Shown in pieces: positions 1-5,107 of a stretch of 5,107 nucleotides of DNA. The DNA comes from Aquirhabdus sp. (lineage in GTDB: Bacteria > Pseudomonadota > Gammaproteobacteria > Pseudomonadales > Moraxellaceae). Each line of letters opens with the position of its first letter. Position 1 is the first letter of the stretch. Location: the NCBI GenBank assembly GCA_030152425.1, contig JASLJP010000094.1, positions 1 to 5,107 of the forward strand, written 5' to 3'. The notes under the pieces were generated by a model. That model did not search any database, had not been told where the DNA came from, and saw nothing but the letters and a program-made list of their open reading frames with translations. Both the position numbers and the translations under genes were made by a program.

Positions 1-885
1 AGCATCGCGCAGAAGAACATCATCGCCACGCGCCAGTTTGAAGCCAATGCGCTGCAGATCCTCGACATGACCCGCGCCCGCGTCAAAGGCGGGGTGTCCG
101 CCATCAGCGATCAGTTGCAGGCGCAGACCGACTATAGTCAATCGGTCTACAACCGCACCAAGGCCGAAGGCGACCTGCAGATCGCGCTGGGCACACTGGC
201 CATCGACATGGGCGCACGTCCCAGCCTGCAGTACCGGCTCAGCGACAGCGACACTGCGCGTCCCGACAGCCAGTTGCAGTCGATCGACGCCTTGCTCAGC
301 GCGGCCGAGCAGAGCCACCCCAGCCTGCGCGCCGCCCGTGCCGATCTGGAGGCTGCCCGTGCCTACGAGCGCAGTATCCGCGCCCAAGGCCGTCCGTCGC
401 TGTCCATCATCGGCCAGTACAACACCAGCAAACAAGCCGAATCACCGGGCGGCAACCAGCCCTATATCAATACCCAGCGCCACGACCGCTATGTCGGCCT
501 CAAGCTCGATGTGCCGATCTTTGAAGGCTTTGGCCGCACCTACAAACAGCGCGGTGCCGAAGCCCAGACCGCCGAAAAAGCCGCTACCTTGGACGAAGCT
601 GCGCTGAGCGTGGCGATCAATGTCTGGAGCAGCTACCAGCAGCTCCGCGTCAGTGCCAGCAACATCCAGACCGCCCAGCAGATCGTCGACAGCGCGCAGC
701 AGACCTTGGCTGCCGCCCAGAGTCGCTATCTGCACGGCGTGACCGATATCCGCGAGCTGACCAATGCTCAAAACACCTTTGCCGATGCCACTCGCCAACA
801 GATCAAAGCCGTGGCCGACTGGCAGTTTGCCCGTATCCAGCTTGCCGCCAGTGTCGGTCAGTTGGGTCTTAACCAAATACAATAA
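1..885 (+). CDS. TolC-family type I secretion outer membrane channel, C-terminal part (start outside window)
   Basis: The reading frame is open from base 1, with no stop before the first internal ATG at 67, so this is the 3' part of a longer gene: 294 residues of a family usually about 430-500 long. The product should trimerise into an outer membrane beta-barrel with a periplasmic alpha-helical tunnel and form the exit duct of the exporter. Visible are the end of the first OEP repeat (about residues 1-75, Ala/Gln-rich helices) and a complete second repeat (about 95-290). The second repeat includes a barrel-strand region near 133-175 and the turn VPIFEGFGR (171-179) followed by QRGAEAQ, typical of channels encoded beside HlyB/HlyD-type genes. 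Long helices with heptad-like Ala/Leu/Gln spacing fill 185-285. The TAA stop lies 15 bases before the ABC transporter gene, which implies an operon. The missing N-terminus should carry a Sec signal peptide. I am confident of the family; a dedicated rather than housekeeping role is inferred from position. Confidence 0.93.
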   Translation, partial: SIAQKNIIATRQFEANALQILDMTRARVKGGVSAISDQLQAQTDYSQSVYNRTKAEGDLQIALGTLAIDMGARPSLQYRLSDSDTARPDSQLQSIDALLSAAEQSHPSLRAARADLEAARAYERSIRAQGRPSLSIIGQYNTSKQAESPGGNQPYINTQRHDRYVGLKLDVPIFEGFGRTYKQRGAEAQTAEKAATLDEAALSVAINVWSSYQQLRVSASNIQTAQQIVDSAQQTLAAAQSRYLHGVTDIRELTNAQNTFADATRQQIKAVADWQFARIQLAASVGQLGLNQIQ

Positions 886-900
886 GTAGCGATCCCGACC

Positions 901-3084
901 ATGGATGTAAATAAAACCCAAACCACCCCGCCACCCCGCGATGTCACCCCACCGCCGCCGGACAGTGGTCTGATCTGTCTGGTCATGCTGGCACGCTTTC
1001 ATGGGGTGGCCATCGACGCCGACCAGATCGCCCACCAGTACCGCGCCAATGACTACCTGACCGAGCAAGAGCTGATCATTGCCGCGCGCTCGCTGAAGCT
1101 GCACGCCCGCGCGCTGACCCCGCGTGCCGAGCGCCTGCCGCGTTTGCCGCTGCCGGGTATCCTGCTCATGCTGGATGGCACCTTTACCATCTTGGCCAAG
1201 ATCGAAGAAAAACAAGACGCCAATGACGGCAACATCACCACCCAAGCCCTGATCCATGACATCGCCACCGGTCGCCCGCGCATCATCCCCTTGCCCGAGC
1301 TGCTGGCACTGTGGTCGGGTCGTATTATTTTGCTCAACTCCAAAGCCTCACTGGCGCAGGAGCTGGGGCGCTTTGACTTCACCTGGTTTGTCCCCGCGAT
1401 CATCAAATACCGCCGCCTGCTGATCGAAGTGCTGGTGGTCAGTTTCTTTATTCAGCTACTGGCCTTGGTCACGCCGCTGTTTTTCCAAGTCATCATGGAC
1501 AAGGTGTTGGTGCATCGCGGCTATACCACGCTCGACGTGCTGGCCGTCGGTCTGACCGCCGTGGTCATCTTTGAGGTGGTCCTCACTGCGCTGCGCAGCT
1601 ATACCTTTGCCCATACCACCAGCCGCATCGATGTCGAGCTGGGCGGGCGGCTGTTTCGCCATTTGCTGGCCTTGCCGCTGGCCTATTTTGAAGCGCGTCG
1701 GGTGGGAGACTCGGTTGCCCGCGTGCGCGAGCTGGAAAACATCCGCAGCTTCCTGACCGGTCATGCGCTGACACTGGTGCTCGATTTTATCTTCTCGTTC
1801 CTGTTTATCGCGGTGATGTTCTACTACAGCACCACCCTGACCTGGATCGTGATCGGTTCACTGCCGCTGTACTTCATCATCTCCATGCTCATCACGCCGG
1901 TGCTGCGCGCGCGTCTGGCCGAGAAGTTTAACCGTGGCGCGGAAAACCAATCCTTCCTCGTCGAAACCATCTCTGGGGTCGGCACGGTCAAATCCATGGC
2001 CGTCGAGCCACAGCTGACCCGCCGCTGGGACAACCAACTGGCCGCCTATGTCTCGGCCAGTTTTAAGACCGTGACCTTAGGCACACTGGCCAATGGCGGC
2101 GTGACCCTGATCAGCAAGCTGGTCACGGTACTGCTCATCTGGTTTGGCGTGCATCAGGTGCTGAAGGGCGAGATGACCATCGGGCAGCTCATCGCCTTTA
2201 ACATGCTGTCGGGGCAGGTCGCCCAGCCGGTCATGCGCATCGCCCAGCTGTGGACCGACTTCCAGCAGGTCGGCATCTCGATGCAGCGTCTGGGCGACAT
2301 CCTGAACGCCAAGACCGAGCTGGTCACCAACCGCAGCTCACTGCCACGGATCCAAGGCGCGATCACCTTTGACCAAGTGCATTTCCGCTATCGTCCCGAA
2401 GGTCAGGAGGTGCTGCGCGACGTGTCGCTGCAGATCCGTCCGGGCGAGATCATCGGCATCGTTGGCCGCAGCGGCTCGGGCAAAAGCACGCTGGCGCGTC
2501 TGGTACAGCGCTTGTACGTGCCCGAGCGTGGCCGGATTCTGGTCGATGGCATGGATTTAAGCACCGTCGATGCCTCGTCACTGCGCCGTCAGATCGGCGT
2601 GGTGCTGCAGGAAAATATGCTGTTTAACCAAACCATTCGCGACAACATCGCGCTGACCGATACCGGTGCACCGCTGGAGCAGATCATGCGTGCGGCCAAG
2701 ATGGCCGGGGCGCATGAGTTTATCTCCGAGCTGCCCGACGCCTACGACACCATGGTCGGCGAGCACGGCGCGACCCTGTCCGGTGGTCAGCGTCAGCGCA
2801 TCGCCATCGCACGTGCGCTGATCAACGATCCGCGCATCCTGATCTTTGACGAGGCCACCAGTGCGCTCGACTATGAGTCGGAAGCCATCATTCAAAAGAA
2901 CATGCGCACCATCAGTCAGGGACGTACCGTGATCATCATCGCCCATCGTCTGTCAGCCGTGCGCGATGCCAACCGCATCGTGGCCATGGACAAAGGCCAG
3001 ATCGTCGAGGTGGGTAGCCATAGCGAACTGCTGGCCAAACCGAACGGGCTATACGCCTATTTGCATCAGTTGCAGCAGGGGTAA
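901..3084 (+). CDS. hlyB: HlyB-type type I secretion ABC transporter (permease/ATPase) with degenerate C39 domain
   Basis: This is the complete 727-residue inner-membrane exporter that uses ATP to drive substrate through the type I channel. Domains in order are: a Pro-rich leader (1-20); a C39 peptidase-like domain (about 21-145); a six-helix ABC membrane domain (about 165-450, starting FDFTWFVPAIIKYR); and a nucleotide-binding domain (about 487-727). ATPase motifs are intact: Walker A GRSGSGKST (522-530), Q-loop Gln570, signature LSGGQ (626-630), Walker B ILIFDE (646-651), SALD (654-657) and H-loop His682. Length and motif order match E. coli HlyB (707 residues), with the excess in the leader and a small insert near 102-115. 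The C39 active site is lost: Ser22 occupies the catalytic Cys position in DSG and Phe95 the His position, while Asp120 remains. It should therefore bind, not cleave, its cargo, as HlyB does. ATG 901 is the first in-frame ATG after the upstream stop; no good Shine-Dalgarno precedes it, so coupling to the upstream gene is likely. The symbol denotes family, not proven haemolysin export. Confidence 0.96.
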   Translation: MDVNKTQTTPPPRDVTPPPPDSGLICLVMLARFHGVAIDADQIAHQYRANDYLTEQELIIAARSLKLHARALTPRAERLPRLPLPGILLMLDGTFTILAKIEEKQDANDGNITTQALIHDIATGRPRIIPLPELLALWSGRIILLNSKASLAQELGRFDFTWFVPAIIKYRRLLIEVLVVSFFIQLLALVTPLFFQVIMDKVLVHRGYTTLDVLAVGLTAVVIFEVVLTALRSYTFAHTTSRIDVELGGRLFRHLLALPLAYFEARRVGDSVARVRELENIRSFLTGHALTLVLDFIFSFLFIAVMFYYSTTLTWIVIGSLPLYFIISMLITPVLRARLAEKFNRGAENQSFLVETISGVGTVKSMAVEPQLTRRWDNQLAAYVSASFKTVTLGTLANGGVTLISKLVTVLLIWFGVHQVLKGEMTIGQLIAFNMLSGQVAQPVMRIAQLWTDFQQVGISMQRLGDILNAKTELVTNRSSLPRIQGAITFDQVHFRYRPEGQEVLRDVSLQIRPGEIIGIVGRSGSGKSTLARLVQRLYVPERGRILVDGMDLSTVDASSLRRQIGVVLQENMLFNQTIRDNIALTDTGAPLEQIMRAAKMAGAHEFISELPDAYDTMVGEHGATLSGGQRQRIAIARALINDPRILIFDEATSALDYESEAIIQKNMRTISQGRTVIIIAHRLSAVRDANRIVAMDKGQIVEVGSHSELLAKPNGLYAYLHQLQQG
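928..960 (+). other. Polyproline codon runs at the start of the ABC transporter gene
   Basis: Residues 10-12 are three consecutive prolines (928-936) and residues 17-20 are four consecutive prolines (949-960), separated by Arg-Asp-Val-Thr. E. coli HlyB, as I recall it, has no such leader and its C39-like domain starts almost at the initiator. Runs of three or more prolines are known to slow bacterial ribosomes unless elongation factor P is present. A role in tuning transporter output is only inferred. Confidence 0.8.
3077..3081 (+). promoter_or_regulatory. Ribosome binding site of the adaptor gene
   Basis: AGGGG ends 6 bases before ATG 3088 and lies within the last codons of the ABC transporter gene, immediately before its TAA stop (3082-3084). 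The match and spacing support 3088 as the true start and suggest translational coupling of transporter and adaptor. Confidence 0.7.
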
Positions 3085-3087
3085 ACC

Positions 3088-4512
3088 ATGAGCAAACTAC
3101 ACTTATCCGCCTTTGGCGAACTGCTGAGCCGCTATGCGCGCGCCTTCCGGCTGTCCTGGCAGCACCGTGCCGAGTTTGAGAGCACCCCACGCCGTCGCGA
3201 CGAAGCCGAGTTTCTACCCGCCGTGCTGGCCCTGCAGGATACGCCGCTCAATCCTTTGCCCCGTGTCGCCATGTGGGCGATCGTCGTGCTGCTGCTCACG
3301 GCCTTGCTGTGGGCATGTTTTGGCAAGATCGACATCGTCGCCGTCGCCAGCGGCAAAGTCGTGTTAAATGGCAACTCGAAAACCATCCAAGCCCCCGACA
3401 GCGCCCGCATCAGCCAGATCCATGTCAAAGACGGCGATCTGGTCAAAGCCGGTGACGTGCTGCTCACACTAGACGGTGAAGCCGCCGCTGCCGATGTCAA
3501 CCGCCTGCAGCAGACGCTGTCCTCGGCGCGCCTCGATGTGGCGCAGGGGCAGGCACTGGAGCACGCCATCACCCAAGGTGGACTGCCGACGCTGGCCACG
3601 CGCCCGCAGGACGATCCGGCCATGGCCGCCGAAGCCCAGCGCCGGGTCAGCAGCCTGTATCTGGAGTACCAAACCAAATACAGCACGCTCGCTACCCAGA
3701 TCGCCCAGCATGAAGCCGAGCGCCAGTCGGTACAGGCACAGATCAGTGCCATCGAGCAGTCGCTGCCGCTGATCCAGCAGCAGGAAAACGACTACAAATC
3801 GCTGATGGTGCAAAACTACATCCCGCGCCATGCGTTCTTGGAAAAACAACGCCAACGCGTCGAGCTGGCGGGAAACCTCGCCATTCAAAAAAGCCGCCTC
3901 AACGAGCTTAACGCCACCATCAACTCCACCCGCGCCCAGCAGCAAGCGCTGAATGCCGAAACGCGCCGCACTGGCCGTGACAGCATCCAGCAGGGCATGC
4001 TGCAGTCGGCGCAGATGCAGCAAGATCTGGTCAAAGCCACCCGTCAGAGCCGTCTGATGACCATTACCGCACCAGTCAGTGGCACGGTGCAGCAGCTCGC
4101 GGTACACACCGTCGGCGGCATGGTCACGCCCGCCCAGCCGCTGTTGGTCATCGTGCCCAAACATGACGGCATTGAAGTCGACGTCACCATCGAAAACAAA
4201 GACATCGGTTTTGTGAATATCGGTCAGGACGCCGTGGTCAAAGTGGAAACCTTCCAGTTCACCAAATACGGCATCCTGCCGGCACACGTCGTCTCCATCT
4301 CGCAAGACGCCATCGACGACGAAAAACGCGGCCCGATCTTCAATGCCCAGATCGCCCTCGACCGTACCTGGCTCGATGTCGACGGCAAACGCATCACCCT
4401 CACCCCCGGTATGGCCGTCAGCGCCGAAATCAAAACCGGCAAACGCCGCATCATCGAGTACTTCTTAAGTCCGCTGCTGCAACACAGCAAAGAGAGTATG
4501 GGCGAGCGCTAA
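3088..4512 (+). CDS. hlyD: HlyD-type type I secretion periplasmic adaptor (membrane fusion protein)
   Basis: This complete 474-residue protein should link the inner-membrane ABC exporter to the TolC-type channel across the periplasm. A cytosolic N-terminus (1-59) includes RRRDEAEFLPAVLALQDTP, matching the conserved HlyD segment implicated in substrate recruitment. One transmembrane helix follows (about 60-78). Next come a first half-lipoyl segment (about 90-130, with VKDGDLVKAGDVLLTLDG), a long Gln/Ala-rich alpha-helical hairpin (about 134-320), the second lipoyl half (about 324-357, ITAPVSGTVQQLAVHTVGG), a beta-barrel part with ENKDIGFVNIGQ (369-380), and a C-terminal tail GMAVSAEIKTGKRR...LSPL...ER. 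The length is nearly that of E. coli HlyD (478), and ends and tail align without gaps of note. The likely channel-contacting hairpin tip reads R-V-S (186-188), where E. coli HlyD has R-L-T by my recollection. It sits 3 bases after the ABC gene with a good ribosome binding site. The symbol denotes family only. Confidence 0.95.
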   Translation: MSKLHLSAFGELLSRYARAFRLSWQHRAEFESTPRRRDEAEFLPAVLALQDTPLNPLPRVAMWAIVVLLLTALLWACFGKIDIVAVASGKVVLNGNSKTIQAPDSARISQIHVKDGDLVKAGDVLLTLDGEAAAADVNRLQQTLSSARLDVAQGQALEHAITQGGLPTLATRPQDDPAMAAEAQRRVSSLYLEYQTKYSTLATQIAQHEAERQSVQAQISAIEQSLPLIQQQENDYKSLMVQNYIPRHAFLEKQRQRVELAGNLAIQKSRLNELNATINSTRAQQQALNAETRRTGRDSIQQGMLQSAQMQQDLVKATRQSRLMTITAPVSGTVQQLAVHTVGGMVTPAQPLLVIVPKHDGIEVDVTIENKDIGFVNIGQDAVVKVETFQFTKYGILPAHVVSISQDAIDDEKRGPIFNAQIALDRTWLDVDGKRITLTPGMAVSAEIKTGKRRIIEYFLSPLLQHSKESMGER

Positions 4513-4520
4513 GCGCTTAG
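4509..4520. repeat. Perfect 12-bp palindrome over the adaptor stop codon
   Basis: CTAAGCGCTTAG equals its own reverse complement and contains the TAA stop (4510-4512). It begins within the last codon of the adaptor gene. It could be a dimeric protein-binding site, a small RNA stem in the transcript, or chance. AGCGCT also occurs twice here (4505-4510 and 4512-4517, offset by one base). Confidence 0.55.
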
Positions 4521-4522
4521 TA

Positions 4523-4577
4523 GGACATGGCGTGCAGGGCTGCGGCTCAGCACACCATGTCCGCAGCCCTGCATGCC
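4523..4577 (+). repeat. Compound inverted repeat downstream of the adaptor gene (possible transcript-end hairpin)
   Basis: A 17-base arm (4529-4545) pairs with 4561-4577 at every position except one, where a G faces a T (a G-U pair in RNA), across a 15-base loop. The core GCAGGGCTGCGG/CCGCAGCCCTGC is perfect. A second perfect 8-base inverted repeat, GGACATGG (4523-4530) with CCATGTCC (4555-4562), overlaps the first at both ends. As a result the left segment and the reverse complement of the right segment are circular permutations of the same roughly 21-base unit. No T-tract follows the stem, so it is not a canonical intrinsic terminator. It may still stabilise the 3' end of the exporter transcript, separate exporter and cargo expression, or be a remnant of a small repeat element. 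Confidence 0.7.
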
Positions 4578-4629
4578 GCATCCAGATACATCTCGTTGCA
4601 TAATGCCAACACCGTCTCACGGACGCGCC

Positions 4630-4658
4630 TTGCCAAAGCTCCGGTGATGGGCTTTACT
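4630..4658 (+). promoter_or_regulatory. Weak candidate sigma-70 promoter for the RTX gene
   Basis: TTGCCA (4630-4635) is one base from the -35 consensus. Seventeen bases later TTTACT (4653-4658) matches 4 of 6 positions of the -10 box. If used, it would give a leader of about 100 bases ahead of the RTX-type gene. Other pairs, such as CATAAT at 4599-4604 without a matching -35, are no better. A match of this quality arises easily by chance. Confidence 0.2.
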
Positions 4659-4767
4659 CCTATACGCATCAGTACACTCTGCGCGACAGCGCTATTGAAT
4701 ATTTAGACTGCACCACCTCGCCGACAGTTGGCGTTTGGATAGGCGCATAGAAGACGAGATCAGGGAC

Positions 4768-5107
4768 ATGATAGTAAACGGCACCAGTGGCAATGACACC
4801 CTTACCGGCAGCAGCGATGCAGATGTTTTTATCGGTGGCGCAGGCAATGATCAGTATTTTATCAATAACGTCGGGGATGAAATCGACGAGGGCGGCAAGC
4901 CCAATGTGCTGAAGCTGCTCAGCCTCGTCGATGGCAACCACGACACCAGCAAACCGCACTTTAGCGCGGATGGCAGCAAGCTCATCTTTCAAAGCGATGC
5001 AGATAATCTGGTTTTCGGCGATGTTAGCAATGGCATCGTCGGGGGCAACACCGATATCTTTATCAAAGACCTCACCACCGGCGCCATCACCCGCTTAAGC
5101 GTCGATA
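4768..5107 (+). CDS. RTX-type calcium-binding protein with PD40-like beta-propeller sequence, N-terminal part (runs off window)
   Basis: This frame is open for 113 codons to the right edge. It is probably the cargo of the adjacent exporter, released to the cell surface or medium. Residues 5-31 form three RTX-like nonapeptides: GTSGNDTLT, GSSDADVFI and GGAGNDQYF. A segment typical of sequence after such repeats follows (NNVGDEIDEGG, 33-43). Residues about 64-112 (HFSADGSKLIFQSDADNLV, then TDIFIKDLTTGAITRLS) resemble a WD40-like/PD40 beta-propeller blade as found in TolB-like and many RTX-linked proteins. There is no Sec signal peptide, as expected for type I cargo, whose signal is normally C-terminal and would lie outside the window. 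ATG 4768 is the first in-frame ATG after the TGA at 4696; AGGG (4762-4765) lies only 2 bases upstream, rather close, and TTG 4735 is the main alternative start. The RTX call is strong, the propeller call fairly strong; the activity is unknown. Confidence 0.85.
   Translation, partial: MIVNGTSGNDTLTGSSDADVFIGGAGNDQYFINNVGDEIDEGGKPNVLKLLSLVDGNHDTSKPHFSADGSKLIFQSDADNLVFGDVSNGIVGGNTDIFIKDLTTGAITRLSVD

Noticed and set aside
442..1257. 271-codon open frame on the minus strand spanning the channel/transporter junction
   Set aside because: It is a shadow of two well-supported plus-strand genes in GC-rich DNA; the translation is low-complexity Gly/Gln/Leu-rich without family features.
961..1335. Active C39 peptidase for bacteriocin or double-glycine leader processing
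   Set aside because: Catalytic Cys and His positions hold Ser and Phe, and the neighbouring cargo is an RTX protein, not a small leader peptide.
3469..4305. 278-codon open frame on the minus strand inside the adaptor gene
   Set aside because: The plus-strand adaptor is complete and conserved throughout. The antisense product is rich in Leu/Gly/Arg as expected from reading GC-rich codons backwards.
4529..4577. Canonical Rho-independent terminator
   Set aside because: The stem is strong, but the bases after 4577 (GCATCCAGATAC) contain no T-run, so it is recorded as an inverted repeat instead.
4523..4577. H-type RNA pseudoknot from the two overlapping stems
   Set aside because: Both full stems cannot form together: they share two bases at each end, and no loop is long enough to cross a 17-bp stem. 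Alternative stems are more reasonable.
4523..4610. Integron attC or Xer/dif-type recombination site
   Set aside because: The inverted repeats lack paired RYYYAAC/GTTRRRY core sites and no recombinase gene is present in the window.
4669..4992. 107-codon open frame on the minus strand across the RTX gene start
   Set aside because: It is antisense to the RTX/propeller frame, whose nonapeptides are unmistakable. The minus-strand peptide shows no recognisable domain and its far end lies in non-coding leader.

Overview
The window reads left to right as one plus-strand locus for a type I (one-step, ABC-driven) secretion system of the HlyB/HlyD/TolC kind, followed by the start of a probable exported substrate. 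The organism is almost certainly a Gram-negative proteobacterium. A TolC-type outer membrane channel only makes sense with two membranes, and the ABC and adaptor proteins resemble the E. coli haemolysin exporter closely from end to end. The DNA is moderately GC-rich, about 55-60% in lines counted by eye. I lean to Gamma- or Betaproteobacteria but cannot name a genus.

Layout: 1-885 is the C-terminal part of a TolC-family outer membrane factor whose start lies outside the window. After 15 bases, 901-3084 encodes a complete HlyB-type ABC transporter with an N-terminal C39-like domain that has lost its peptidase residues. After 3 bases, 3088-4512 encodes a complete HlyD-type periplasmic adaptor. 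These three genes look like one transcript. A 255-base intergenic stretch (4513-4767) follows. It contains a 12-bp palindrome over the adaptor stop codon, a strong 17-bp imperfect hairpin overlapping a second inverted repeat, and only weak promoter-like sequence. From 4768 to the right edge a new reading frame begins. It opens with three RTX-type calcium-binding nonapeptides at its extreme N-terminus and continues into sequence resembling a WD40-like/PD40 beta-propeller blade. It runs off the window after 113 codons.

Working model: the ABC protein uses ATP in the inner membrane and recruits an unfolded substrate through its non-proteolytic C39-like domain. The adaptor spans the periplasm and docks to the TolC-type channel, and the substrate passes directly to the outside, where calcium would fold its RTX repeats. 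The adjacent RTX/propeller protein is the natural candidate cargo. The exporter itself is of a well-known type. The least ordinary points are the cargo architecture (RTX first, then propeller), the loss of both Cys and His in the C39-like domain together with a proline-rich leader, and the intergenic inverted repeats.
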